From NCBI GenBank assembly GCA_947500575.1, contig CANMSI010000004.1, positions 186,001 through 250,000 on the forward strand: DNA of 64,000 nt. Direction: 5' to 3'. Shown piece after piece: positions 1 through 9,090 of this stretch. The notes beneath the pieces are model-generated. The model saw only the letters and a list, made by a program, of their open reading frames with translations. It searched no databases and was not told the origin of the DNA. The translations under genes and the position numbers were made by a program. The DNA comes from an uncultured Flavobacteriaceae bacterium (GTDB taxonomy: Bacteria; Bacteroidota; Bacteroidia; Flavobacteriales; Flavobacteriaceae). Each line of letters starts with the position of its first letter. Within the stretch, counting starts at the first letter, position 1.

Positions 1-2065
1 TAAACTTATGCCCAGTATACTCTGTCTTTCCAATAACATTAGACACTTCCATTAAATTATTTTTATACGCCAATTTCAGTAAAAGATCGTACGTTATGTC
101 AAATCCACGAATTGCATAACGGTCTGGAGTTGTTTTAAAACGTTCTTGGTAAGCCTTTACAAAAGTGTTGCTTCCAGATTGTCTATAAAAAGATGGATAA
201 CAAAAATTTAGATTGGATAAATGCACATTTGATATTACCTGATTATCAAAAGCCTTATTTCGATTGGTAGTAAACATCTTAATCGCAATCTCTTTGTTTT
301 CACGATTTCTTGCTGAATTTAGAATAGAACTAACGCTCGAAACTAGTTTAGGGTTGCTTGTTTCTACAAATACCCAGTTTGTCTGAGTCTCTGATAATAA
401 TGTATTTAATTTATCCCTATTTATAGAAATGTTGTCTTTAGTTTCTAAAACATCGAGAATTTTTGAATCGGGTAGTTTTTTAAGAATCGATGCTTTCACC
501 AATTTATTGGTAGAATCTGCAATGATAATGATGTTCTCATCAGTTCGCTTTGCTTCCACATAATCAAGAATACGTTCTCTTAAAACACCATTGGTGGGAA
601 CAGCAAAAAAGACATTATTTAAACTAAGACTGCTATTCGCTGTATGAGGGGCTACCACAGGTACCTGATAATTTGAAGCCTGGACAGCAACTTCTTTCAA
701 TGAATTCTGGTCCAAAGGACCAATAATAGCACTTACATCTCTTAAGTTTTCTTGACGCAGAATCTCCTTTGTTTTCTCCAAATTAAGTTGATTGTCATAG
801 GTGCGTACATCTACAGAAATTCCTTGCGAAGCAATAGAATCTAGTGCAATTAAAGCCCCTGTATATAAACCAAGACTTAACTTAACATCTACTCTTTTTT
901 GCATGGCATTTACATAGGTTTTCTTATTACCCGCATCTAATTTATCGGTTCTAAAAGGCAGTAAAAAAACTATTTTAGGTCTATTAATGACATCAATACT
1001 ATCTGCCAAATTAATTTTATCTAAAATCAAAGAGTTTTTTATCTCATAATCTGCTAGCCTATCTTTGGGCAATTTTAACACCATGCCAGCCTTCAAACCA
1101 TCTTTCAAATCTGGATTCAATTGTACTAAATCCTGATAAGACATCCCAAGTTTCCGAGTAAGTCGAAATTCATTCTCTTTGGGCTTTACTTCGTAAAAAA
1201 CATAATTATCCGTATTTACAGCTCCTGTACTTACTTTCTTTTTTGGGATTCTAAGAACCATCCCTTCCTTGAGTCCACCGCGCTCTTTGATTTCAGGATT
1301 TAACTTCATTAATTCCTCTGCCGTAACTCCAAATTCCTGTTCTAATCTATAGAAGCCTATTTTTGGAGGCACTGTATACGACTCATACAGTTGTATTTCC
1401 TGATCTGCAATGGAAGCTCCTTTTATCTTTGGAAGTTTTAATTTCTCTCCTTCTGCTAAATAATCTGTAGTTTTTGATAATTGCGGATTTAGCGATAGCA
1501 CACTATCAATTGTAATTCCGTATTTATGCGCTACACTCCAACGTGTTTCCTTAGGAAGCACGGTATACATTTCAAAATCATCCTCATTAATTGCAATTAC
1601 CTCTTCAGGCTTTACTCTTCGATACTTCGGAATTTTTAAACGCATTCCTTTTTTCAATTGGGCTGCATACAAGGACTTATTGTATCTTTTTATATCATCT
1701 ATGGTAATATTATAACGCTTTGAAATACCGGTAAGCGTTTCTTTTTTACGCACTTTGTGCGAAGTAAAACCAATAGGCTCTTCCTGTGCCACTTGCTCTT
1801 CGTCCATCTCAGTAGAGGAAGCATTCGAAGTTTCTGAGGTTTCGGCAGCCTTCGGAATTACTAATATGGTATTAGGCTTTAGTACATCATTTGCCTTGAT
1901 CTCTTTATTGAATTTTAAAATTGTCGCAGGCGTCACTCTATATTTCTTAGAAATACTAGTGAGTGTTTCTCCTTTTTTAACGGCATGCGTTGCGAATTTT
2001 TGTCCAAATGCATTTGCATTGAACAATACAACGGCTAAAAGAGTTAGTATGAATTTATTAGGCAT
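1..2065 (-). CDS. LysM-repeat protein with PBP1-like C-terminal domain (3' end cut by window edge)
   Basis: The start ATG lies at 2063-2065 on the minus strand and the frame stays open to base 1, so the C-terminus is missing. The product begins with a signal peptide (MPNKFILTLLAVVLFNANAFG), followed by five LysM-type repeats of the form TLTSISKKY...IPK over roughly residues 25-350. The remainder resembles a type 1 periplasmic binding protein (ABC substrate-binding fold), with stretches such as PKIVFLLPFR and IIGPLDQNSL. LysM repeats bind peptidoglycan, so a periplasmic, wall-bound sensor or binding protein is likely; the ligand is unknown. It starts 11 bases after the guaA stop and is probably cotranscribed. 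Family recognition is firm, the role is inferred. Confidence 0.88.
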   Translation of the reverse strand, partial: MPNKFILTLLAVVLFNANAFGQKFATHAVKKGETLTSISKKYRVTPATILKFNKEIKANDVLKPNTILVIPKAAETSETSNASSTEMDEEQVAQEEPIGFTSHKVRKKETLTGISKRYNITIDDIKRYNKSLYAAQLKKGMRLKIPKYRRVKPEEVIAINEDDFEMYTVLPKETRWSVAHKYGITIDSVLSLNPQLSKTTDYLAEGEKLKLPKIKGASIADQEIQLYESYTVPPKIGFYRLEQEFGVTAEELMKLNPEIKERGGLKEGMVLRIPKKKVSTGAVNTDNYVFYEVKPKENEFRLTRKLGMSYQDLVQLNPDLKDGLKAGMVLKLPKDRLADYEIKNSLILDKINLADSIDVINRPKIVFLLPFRTDKLDAGNKKTYVNAMQKRVDVKLSLGLYTGALIALDSIASQGISVDVRTYDNQLNLEKTKEILRQENLRDVSAIIGPLDQNSLKEVAVQASNYQVPVVAPHTANSSLSLNNVFFAVPTNGVLRERILDYVEAKRTDENIIIIADSTNKLVKASILKKLPDSKILDVLETKDNISINRDKLNTLLSETQTNWVFVETSNPKLVSSVSSILNSARNRENKEIAIKMFTTNRNKAFDNQVISNVHLSNLNFCYPSFYRQSGSNTFVKAYQERFKTTPDRYAIRGFDITYDLLLKLAYKNNLMEVSNVIGKTEYTGHKF

Positions 2066-2076
2066 ACACTTTGTTT

Positions 2077-3609
2077 TTATTCCCATTCAATTGTTGCAGG
2101 CGGTTTAGAACTAATATCATATACTACTCTATTAACGCCTTTTACCTTGTTAATTATATCGTTCGATGTTTTTTGTAAAAACTCATAGGGTAAATTTACC
2201 CAATCCGCGGTCATTCCATCCGTACTCTCTACTGCTCGTAAAGCTACACATTTTTCATAAGTTCGCTCATCTCCCATAACCCCTACACTATTTACGGGTA
2301 AAAGCATAGCTCCGGCCTGCCACACCTTATCATAAAGTCCCCATTTTTTTAATCCATCAATAAAAATAGCATCCACTTCTTGTAAAATAGCTACTTTGTC
2401 TGCAGTGATATCTCCAAGAATACGTATTGCTAAACCAGGACCTGGAAAAGGATGGCGTCCTAAAATAGAAGGATCTATACCCATACTAGCTCCAACCCTA
2501 CGTACTTCATCTTTAAATAACATTTTTAGAGGTTCAATAACCTTTAATTTCATAAAATCTGGCAACCCTCCCACATTATGATGACTTTTTATAGTAGCCG
2601 ACGGGCCACCTGTTGCAGATACCGATTCAATAACATCTGGATAAATAGTTCCTTGTCCTAACCATTTGGCATCTTCCACTAAATGCGATTCATCATCAAA
2701 TACCTCTATAAATACACGTCCAATAATTTTTCTTTTCTTCTCAGGATCGCTCTCTCCTGCCAAATTATCCAAAAAGCGTGCCGAAGCATCCACTCCTTTT
2801 ACATTGAGTCCCATTCCTTTGTATTGCTCTAATACAGCTGTAAACTCATTTTTTCGTAACAAACCGTTATTTACGAATATGCAATGCAGGTTTTTTCCAA
2901 TCGCTTTGTGCAACAAGATAGCTGCAACCGATGAGTCTACACCCCCAGAGAGTCCTAGAATTACTTTTTCATCCCCGATTTGTGCTTTTAGATCTGCTAC
3001 GGTAGTTTCTACAAAAGCATCGGGAGTCCAGGTTTGTGCTACCCCTGCAATATGAACTAAAAAATTCTCCAATAATTGTTTTCCATCCGTGGTATGGTAT
3101 ACTTCGGGATGAAACTGTATGGCGTAGGTAGTTTCTCCTTCAATCTTATAAGCAGCATTTTCTACATCGTGTGTACTGGCAAGTTTAATCCCATTTTTGG
3201 GTAATTCTTTAATGGTATCACTATGACTCATCCATACCTGACTCCCTTCACTTATTCCTTTTAAGAAGAGGTCATCGTTTTGCACATAAGACAGATTAGC
3301 CCTTCCATACTCCCTAGTATTGGAAGAAGCAACTTCTCCACCGTGAAAATGAGCTAAATACTGAGCGCCATAACAAACCCCAAGCAAAGGTTTTTTTCCT
3401 TTTATTTTAGAAAGATCTGGATGAAGCGGATCATTAGATCTTACAGAAATTGGGGAACCAGAAAGAATCACCGCTTTATAGCTCGACAGTTCTTCTGGAA
3501 CTTTATCAAAAGGTTTTATTTCACAAAAAATATTCAGTTCTCTAACCCGTCTAGCGATTAGTTGTGTATACTGAGAACCAAAATCTAAGATAAGGACGTT
3601 GTTTTGCAT
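2077..3609 (-). CDS. guaA: GMP synthase (glutamine-hydrolysing)
   Basis: Converts XMP to GMP with ATP and glutamine, the last step of guanine nucleotide synthesis, in the cytoplasm. The N-terminal class I glutamine amidotransferase has the nucleophile in LLGVCYGAQ (Cys79) and the His167/Glu169 pair in QFHPEV. The ATP-pyrophosphatase domain carries the PP-loop SGGVDSS (residues 221-227), and the C-terminal dimerisation domain ends normally (PPATIEWE). The length of 510 aa is usual. A TTG six bases upstream would add two residues, but ATG at 3607-3609 gives the usual [11 protein letters not shown] start. The LysM gene follows 11 bases downstream. Confidence 0.98.
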   Translation of the reverse strand: MQNNVLILDFGSQYTQLIARRVRELNIFCEIKPFDKVPEELSSYKAVILSGSPISVRSNDPLHPDLSKIKGKKPLLGVCYGAQYLAHFHGGEVASSNTREYGRANLSYVQNDDLFLKGISEGSQVWMSHSDTIKELPKNGIKLASTHDVENAAYKIEGETTYAIQFHPEVYHTTDGKQLLENFLVHIAGVAQTWTPDAFVETTVADLKAQIGDEKVILGLSGGVDSSVAAILLHKAIGKNLHCIFVNNGLLRKNEFTAVLEQYKGMGLNVKGVDASARFLDNLAGESDPEKKRKIIGRVFIEVFDDESHLVEDAKWLGQGTIYPDVIESVSATGGPSATIKSHHNVGGLPDFMKLKVIEPLKMLFKDEVRRVGASMGIDPSILGRHPFPGPGLAIRILGDITADKVAILQEVDAIFIDGLKKWGLYDKVWQAGAMLLPVNSVGVMGDERTYEKCVALRAVESTDGMTADWVNLPYEFLQKTSNDIINKVKGVNRVVYDISSKPPATIEWE

Positions 3610-3779
3610 GCGCAAAAATAGTAAATCCCCCTCGTTGAGAAAGCTTCTTTTGGTATATTTTTAAGCAGTTTTTAACAGTGCCTGCATCAAAAGTATGATC
3701 TTAAATACAGCAATAAATTTAATTCACAACCATCTGTTGTATTGCTTTATTCCTTACTTTTAAAGACAAGCCACAGGAT

Positions 3780-5612
3780 ATGCAATCTATCCAAACCATT
3801 GTTTACCTCTTACTATTCAGTGTTCTTTCGCTTCAAGCGCAGAAGAACCAAAACCTTGACAGCTTAATGCCCAAGCCTATTCAATGGTCGCCCGCCACTA
3901 TTAAGGTGTATTTTCTAAATGATCTTTTCAACAAAGAACAGAATCGCAATCCAGAAAAAGCCAAGGGAATTGCGTTAACCATGCTATCTATTTCCGAAGA
4001 TGCGGACTACCCGTATGGGACCGCACTTTCTAACCATAATTTAGGCAACTACTTTTATGATCGGAATAAAAAAGATTCTGCCTATTCATTTTATAATAAA
4101 GCCCTCATTAAATATCAACAAATAGAAGATATAGAAGGCCAATCAGCTATGATTCATAACCTTGCAATTTTAGAAGGTATGGAAGGAAATGACCAGAAAG
4201 CACTAGGCATGCTCGATGAAGAAATTGGTTTATTGCTAGGCGAGAAAAGTGTAGATTCTTTGCGACTTGCTCGGGCTTATTCCCTAAAAGGAGATACCTA
4301 CCTAGGCAAAGGTGATTACAATATTGCTTTAATGGAAACATTAAAAGCATTACGCATTTATGAGCGTATGAAAGATCCTATTGGCAAGGCAGATTCCCAA
4401 AACACCTTAAGCAGCATTGAATACGCGCTAAAAAACTATCAAAAATCAATTAACTATGCTTCAGAAGCATTATCTATTTACAGTATTGAAAAGGATATAC
4501 TCTATGAAACAGAAGCTCTTCTTTACATTGGATCCTCTTATTATGAATTAAATGCATTTGACAAGGCACTTGAGTACTTACAAAAATGCCTGCAGCTCTC
4601 GAAAGAGATTAAAAGCCCTTCTATGGAAGCTTTTGCCTACAGAGATATTGGCAAAGTGTTTATAAAACAAGGAAAGATTACCGAAGGAATGCAACAGCTA
4701 CGGCAGAGTCTCCAAATTTTAGAGTCCTTAAATAGACCTTTAGATGTTTCCGAAACCTTAATAGACTTAGGAATTGTGCAGGTTGATTTGAATCAACTGA
4801 TGGAGGGTCTTGGGTATTTTAACCAAGCTATTTCCATTGCAAAGACCACAGGAGCCAAAGAGTTATTACAAACTTGCTATCAGCAGAGAGCAAAGGTCTA
4901 TGAAAAATTAGGTGACAAAAAACAAGCGTTTGCAGATTACAAATTATATGTAGCTTATAAAGACAGCATTTTCAATTTACAGACAGCTAAACAGCTTCAA
5001 GAATTAAGAACCATACATGAGACGGATACTAAGGAGGGTGAAATAGTACTATTGAAGCAAAACGCAAGAGTGAGCAATCTTCGTCTTTTATTACTAGGAG
5101 CCGCTTTGTTACTTTCCCTAATTGGTTTTTATGCATTAAGACAACGGGTACAAAGGCAAAAGCTAGAAAAAGAAAAGTTAGATGCGGAACTAGATTTTAA
5201 GAAGAAAGAGCTGACAACCCATGCGATGCATCTAGCCAAAAAGAATGAAGTACTAGAAAATGTAAAGCAAAAAGCCAAAGCGTTAAAAACCACTGATAGT
5301 AATCTGGGGTATCAGCAGCTCATTAAAACCATCAATTTTGACCAGCAAGACGATAAAAATTGGAGTAATTTTATTCAGTATTTTGAACAGGTCCATACTG
5401 ACTTTAGCAGCAATGCAAAAAGAAAATATCCAGATGTTACTAAAAATGAATTGCGATTAATGGCATTGCTCAAAATGAATTTATCTTCCAAAGAGATTGC
5501 TACAATTCTCAATATCTCTCCAGATGGTGTAAAAAAAGCTAGACAACGCCTTCGAAAAAAAATGGCACTAACTCCTGAAGACTCCTTAGAAGCTGTTGTA
5601 ATCGCTATTTAA
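3780..5612 (+). CDS. TPR-repeat transmembrane regulator with C-terminal LuxR-like HTH
   Basis: The protein has a signal peptide (residues 1-21), about seven tetratricopeptide repeats (roughly 80-395), a single membrane helix (about 434-453), a charged coiled coil (455-505) and a C-terminal helix-turn-helix (about 555-595, with LSSKEIATILNISPDGVKKA). This is a known Bacteroidota architecture. The TPR sensor would sit in the periplasm and the HTH in the cytoplasm, a one-component membrane regulator. The next genes, same strand and 220 bases on, are the small lipoprotein and the CDC-like protein. Their promoter carries a direct repeat that this regulator could bind, so local control is a reasonable inference. 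The signal it senses is unknown. Confidence 0.85.
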   Translation: MQSIQTIVYLLLFSVLSLQAQKNQNLDSLMPKPIQWSPATIKVYFLNDLFNKEQNRNPEKAKGIALTMLSISEDADYPYGTALSNHNLGNYFYDRNKKDSAYSFYNKALIKYQQIEDIEGQSAMIHNLAILEGMEGNDQKALGMLDEEIGLLLGEKSVDSLRLARAYSLKGDTYLGKGDYNIALMETLKALRIYERMKDPIGKADSQNTLSSIEYALKNYQKSINYASEALSIYSIEKDILYETEALLYIGSSYYELNAFDKALEYLQKCLQLSKEIKSPSMEAFAYRDIGKVFIKQGKITEGMQQLRQSLQILESLNRPLDVSETLIDLGIVQVDLNQLMEGLGYFNQAISIAKTTGAKELLQTCYQQRAKVYEKLGDKKQAFADYKLYVAYKDSIFNLQTAKQLQELRTIHETDTKEGEIVLLKQNARVSNLRLLLLGAALLLSLIGFYALRQRVQRQKLEKEKLDAELDFKKKELTTHAMHLAKKNEVLENVKQKAKALKTTDSNLGYQQLIKTINFDQQDDKNWSNFIQYFEQVHTDFSSNAKRKYPDVTKNELRLMALLKMNLSSKEIATILNISPDGVKKARQRLRKKMALTPEDSLEAVVIAI

Positions 5613-5662
5613 CGACAGCCTAAAAATTCTCTTACACACCATATCTATTGACCTTAAAAGGT

Positions 5663-5680
5663 GTACCCCTTTTGTACCCC
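5663..5680 (+). promoter_or_regulatory. Tandem GTACCCC direct repeat, candidate operator
   Basis: Two copies of GTACCCC begin at 5663 and 5674, exactly 11 bases apart, about one helical turn. They lie just upstream of the -33 box of the promoter for the lipoprotein/CDC-like operon. The position suits an activator on one face of the DNA. The TPR-HTH protein encoded immediately upstream is the natural candidate. The repeat and spacing are seen; the function is inferred. Confidence 0.45.
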
Positions 5681-5689
5681 CTTCAAATT

Positions 5690-5719
5690 TTTGTGCATCA
5701 AATTCTGACTTTATGTTTG
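5690..5719 (+). promoter_or_regulatory. Bacteroidota-type promoter of the lipoprotein / CDC-like operon
   Basis: A TTTG at 5690-5693 is followed after 18 bases by TATGTTTG at 5712-5719, matching the Bacteroidota primary sigma consensus (TTG, then TAnnTTTG). Transcription would start near 5726 and leave a leader of about 105 bases before the ATG at 5833. Confidence 0.5.
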
Positions 5720-5832
5720 CTGTGTCATTAAGTTGACAACCATCGTTTTGTGGTCTTGTCCGGATAAGGGCTGCAGACCGTTTCCTGGGCAGGTCACACA
5801 AAACTACATGTTAAACCACAAAACAAAATAGT

Positions 5833-6213
5833 ATGAAAACTTTATTCACAGTTAAAAAAATTACCCTATACATTTTTGCACTAATGCTATCATTTTCAAT
5901 GCTCTCCTGTTCTAATGAAGGAGATTCTTGTATAGATAATAATACCGGCACATTGATTTTTCAAAACTCAAGACCTAATGGTAGGCTTAAAATTTTCTTT
6001 AATCAAGAACCAAGATCGGGAAATGTTTCGGGAGACTTAAACATTTTGCCTGGAGAAAGTGCGAGCGCAGATCAATTGGCGGGTCAAATCATAATTTATG
6101 CACTTCTAGATACTTCTACCTGTGGTGAGGGAGGTTGCATCATACGAAACGCAATTTTACCTACAAGAACAATAGACCTAGATGCTTGTGACGAGCAAAA
6201 TCTTGTCTATTAA
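5833..6213 (+). CDS. Small lipoprotein upstream of CDC-like protein
   Basis: A 126-residue protein with a lipoprotein signal: hydrophobic stretch 11-24 and lipobox MLSC with Cys26 as the acylation site. Mature residues 27-126 hold four further Cys (33, 97, 102, 119), enough for two disulfides, and alternate short beta-like stretches such as TGTLIFQNS and QIIIYALLDT. I do not recognise a family. The gene ends 35 bases before the CDC-like gene on the same strand and almost surely shares its promoter. It may be a partner, chaperone or self-protection factor for the pore former; this is inference from position only. Confidence 0.7.
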   Translation: MKTLFTVKKITLYIFALMLSFSMLSCSNEGDSCIDNNTGTLIFQNSRPNGRLKIFFNQEPRSGNVSGDLNILPGESASADQLAGQIIIYALLDTSTCGEGGCIIRNAILPTRTIDLDACDEQNLVY

Positions 6214-6248
6214 TCTTATTCTTAAATAATTCTTCAATTAAATCTTAT

Positions 6249-7817
6249 ATGATGAAAATACAAAACAACTTTACTAGAATTTTAATCTCTTTTGCCTTGC
6301 TATTAATTGTAATGGCATGCAGCAAGGACGATGATGGCGGATCTTATCCTATTAACGGAAAGAAGGCTAAGGATTTCAATACTTTAATGGCTAGCTTGCC
6401 GGCATTTAATCAACCAGAGGAACTAGAAGAACCAACAGTATTAGATCAAACTCCTTCGGAGCGAGATACAGAAGATACTTCTTTGGAGTGTTATACCACT
6501 TCATACAATGCAGCTCCTGGTTTTAATAAAATGTTGGCCCTAGATGCTTCTACAGACGTAATCTTCCCAGGTGCCATTTTAAAAGGCGAAACCATTCCTA
6601 CAGGAGCCTATGTACCTATCATTGCAGATAGAACTCCAATAACGCTTTCGGCCTCCTTAACTAATATAGAGGGAAGTCCTGTGGTAGAAGTTATTGATCC
6701 AAAATTATCAAGTGTTCGTGCACAGATCAAAACTATTTTAGATCAAAAGGTAACCGGTGCAACTCCAGCCAAAACTAGTTTTGAAATTTCTGAAGTATAC
6801 AGCAAAGAACAACTAAATTTAGCGATTGGAGCCAATTATAGGGCTGCTGCTACCAAGGTATCTGCTTCCTTTGATTTTGAACAATCTACCTACAAACATA
6901 AATATATGTTTAAGTACTTTCAGGTCTATTATACCATTGATATGGACCCACCTCAAAATCCAAGCGATTTATTCAGTGATGCGCCCGATCTAAATGCCAT
7001 TGGAGGAACCAGCCCAGTGTATGTTTCTACCGTAACCTATGGAAGGATGATCATTTATACCGTAGAATCGAACTACAGTAAAAAACAAATTGATGCTGCC
7101 TTTAAAGCATCCTTTACCTCCTCTGATGGAAGTATTGATGCTGGTTATGAAAAGGTAATAAAAGAGTCGAGCGTAAAAGCCATTGTGATTGGTGGTTCGG
7201 GCAGTGATTCTGCACAAATTGTAAACGGTCCACAAGAAGTGTATAATTACATTTCTGAAGGTGGCAACTACTCTAAAGAGTCTCCAGGCGCTCCTTTATC
7301 ATATACCCTACGCTACTTAAAACAGGGAACACCTGTTGCTAGGGTAGTGTTGTCTTCAGAATATAGGGTAAGACAATGCGATGTAGCCTATCCATTGTAT
7401 AGAATTAGATTACAACAAATGGAATGTTTTCAAGGAAATTGTTTGGACGGGGATAAATCCAATGCAGAACTTTATGGCAATATAAGTGGTCAGATGTATC
7501 AGAATGGAAAGGTAATTAATTCGGCTACTTTTTGGAGGCATACTACTAGTAACATTTACGAATTAGGAAACCGTTCCCAAACTATTGGCAAAACCATTCT
7601 CACGGAATATGCAAAACCAGATTATGACAAAGATTATATACGCCTTTATGGGTATATGAAAGAAAGGGATGTATGGCCAGATGCCGATGACGACTTTGGC
7701 GCTTCGGAGAGGAAAGTATTTTTAAGCGATGTACAATTGGGCGCACCAGCCTTAAAAATAAATCTCAATTATGAAAGCAAAGTAGTTGCGGTATTTTATG
7801 TAGAACGCGTTAAATAG
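6249..7817 (+). CDS. Cholesterol-dependent-cytolysin-like (thiol-activated cytolysin family) surface lipoprotein
   Basis: Residues about 95-370 follow the pore-forming core of pneumolysin and perfringolysin block by block: IFPGAIL (105-111), RTPITL (128-133), SSVRAQIKTIL (154-164), QVYYTIDMDPPQNPSDLF (225-242), PVYVSTVTYGR (256-266), VKAIVIGG (309-316, the conserved Gly pair at the hinge of the core sheet) and SPGAPLSYT (345-353). The N-terminus is a lipoprotein signal with Cys24 followed by SKDDDGG, an acidic tail of the type linked to surface display in Bacteroidota. The classical undecapeptide ECTGLAWEWWR of domain 4 is absent, and residues 375-522 look unrelated to it. CDC-like proteins of Bacteroidota are, from memory, antibacterial two-component pore formers; that role here is inferred. 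Confidence 0.85.
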   Translation: MMKIQNNFTRILISFALLLIVMACSKDDDGGSYPINGKKAKDFNTLMASLPAFNQPEELEEPTVLDQTPSERDTEDTSLECYTTSYNAAPGFNKMLALDASTDVIFPGAILKGETIPTGAYVPIIADRTPITLSASLTNIEGSPVVEVIDPKLSSVRAQIKTILDQKVTGATPAKTSFEISEVYSKEQLNLAIGANYRAAATKVSASFDFEQSTYKHKYMFKYFQVYYTIDMDPPQNPSDLFSDAPDLNAIGGTSPVYVSTVTYGRMIIYTVESNYSKKQIDAAFKASFTSSDGSIDAGYEKVIKESSVKAIVIGGSGSDSAQIVNGPQEVYNYISEGGNYSKESPGAPLSYTLRYLKQGTPVARVVLSSEYRVRQCDVAYPLYRIRLQQMECFQGNCLDGDKSNAELYGNISGQMYQNGKVINSATFWRHTTSNIYELGNRSQTIGKTILTEYAKPDYDKDYIRLYGYMKERDVWPDADDDFGASERKVFLSDVQLGAPALKINLNYESKVVAVFYVERVK

Positions 7818-7842
7818 TAGAATACTATACATACAAAAATTA

Positions 7843-7872
7843 AAGCCCTGACCATAAAGTCAGGGCTTCTTG
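7843..7872 (+). terminator. Intrinsic terminator after CDC-like gene
   Basis: A perfect 10-bp stem (AAGCCCTGAC with GTCAGGGCTT), loop of 6 bases, begins 25 bases after the CDC-like stop codon. The trailing T-tract is weak (CTTGTATT). Confidence 0.75.
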
Positions 7873-7908
7873 TATTCTAATCCCCCATTACACTTGGACT
7901 AGAATAAT

Positions 7909-8011
7909 ACCAACCTAAACACAAAAAGATCGGTAAACTTGTACGCATCTTCATAAAACAAAGCCCGGGAACCACCCCGGGCTTTTAAAATCAAAAACCA
8001 ACCTAAACACA
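7909..8011 (+). repeat. Two copies of a 15-base leader-like word flanking a terminator
   Basis: The word ACCAACCTAAACACA occurs exactly at 7909-7923 and 7997-8011, 88 bases apart, with the second terminator between them. Such A/C-rich words often precede start codons in this group. The second copy runs straight into ATG of a 15-codon ORF (8011-8058), which I do not call a gene. The 326-base gap 7818-8143 otherwise holds only the two terminators and the promoter zone of the next gene. Confidence 0.5.
7960..7988 (+). terminator. Second hairpin terminator in the same gap
   Basis: A 10-bp stem (AAAGCCCGGG with CCCGGGCTTT) around a 6-base loop, followed by a short T/A tract. It comes about 90 bases after the first terminator with no gene between. 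Confidence 0.65.
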
Positions 8012-8143
8012 TGAAGTGTTATTATTTAATACTTATTAATAAAGATTCTTTCTCATAGCAATCTTTGTATATGAAACAACTAAGATTAAAAATACCCTAC
8101 CTCCTTTTTTATTTTTATCTTTATATACCTCAAAATCAATACT

Positions 8144-8689
8144 ATGACTGCTAGTTTTTTTCAAGAATTACAAACCGAATTGCACCTTGGAGTCTCTCAA
8201 AAGGGGCATCCATTCCGTTATTTCACCTTTGCTACCGTGGGTTTAGATCGCATGGCACGTTTACGTACCGTTGTGTTAAGAGAAGTTTCTGAAGACCTAG
8301 CCATTACTTTCTATTCTGATAAGCGTTCTAAGAAAATTACCCATATCAAAGAAAACCCAAAGGTGAGTATGTTGTTTTACCACCCAGAGAAAATGATACA
8401 GTTAAAGCTTGAGGGGATCGCTTCTATCATCACAGATACAGACCTCCTAAGTACCTATTGGAAAAACATCCCTTCCAGCGCCCAAAAAGAATATACCATC
8501 AATAAGCCCCCGGGGAGTACCATAAGTAGACCAGAAACAATATCGTATTTAAAAGATGAAAACCATTTTTGTGCAGTAACAATGACACCGTTTAAAATTG
8601 AATATTTACAATTACAAAACCCCCATCATATTAGAGTGCGTTATTCCAAAGAAGCCAACCGTTGGAATGGAGAATTCTTAGTACCGTAA
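8144..8689 (+). CDS. Pyridoxamine 5'-phosphate oxidase-family flavin-binding protein
   Basis: 181 residues with the split-barrel FMN-binding pattern: ARLRTVVLREV (about 37-47) and LAITFYSDKRSKKITHIKENP, which matches the FMN phosphate-contact segment of PNPOx-like enzymes. Probably cytoplasmic, using FMN to reduce or oxidise a small substrate. It lacks the strongly conserved C-terminal RLSP-type motif of true PdxH, so I would not call it pdxH. It stands alone between terminators and a long empty gap. Confidence 0.82.
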   Translation: MTASFFQELQTELHLGVSQKGHPFRYFTFATVGLDRMARLRTVVLREVSEDLAITFYSDKRSKKITHIKENPKVSMLFYHPEKMIQLKLEGIASIITDTDLLSTYWKNIPSSAQKEYTINKPPGSTISRPETISYLKDENHFCAVTMTPFKIEYLQLQNPHHIRVRYSKEANRWNGEFLVP

Positions 8690-9090
8690 GGTACTTTAGG
8701 CCTCCTTATATATTTCACATATCTGAAAATCAGTTAGTTGATACAATTTTTCTTCAATAGCATTTAGGCTATAAATTCTTCGACAAACGGTAATCTTTAA
8801 GGTTATCTATCGGCTTTTCTTCCATTCTTATCGAATATTTTTAAATCCTTTTACCAACAGAGGAATGCCCCCTACATTTATCATATAAACACCAAACCTA
8901 ACCCATGCGCTTTCCAATAACCAATTTAGATTTCAGAGTATTCTACAGCTACTAGCAGCTCCTATTTAGTAAAAGTAAATAGGTCTAGGTGTTAAGAATC
9001 TATGCCTTGTAAGAAAGACAAGAAGAAAACAATGCGATCTTTTGATCTTTTTGAACCAAACTATAAACAGTAACCATTAAACTAAGTAAT
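8690..9090. other. 401-base gene-free gap
   Basis: No ORF with coding character, no RNA I recognise and no clear terminator were found here. It presumably holds the promoter and leader of the large surface protein that starts at 9091; I could not place a TTG/TAnnTTTG pair convincingly. Confidence 0.5.

Noticed and set aside
5586-5801. Minus-strand ORF of 71 codons over the toxin promoter region
   Set aside because: It overlaps the regulator's 3' end and the predicted promoter, has no coding character or family resemblance, and would run against the operon.
8011-8058. 15-codon ORF after the second leader-like repeat
   Set aside because: Too short and without recognisable features; listed only as part of the repeat.
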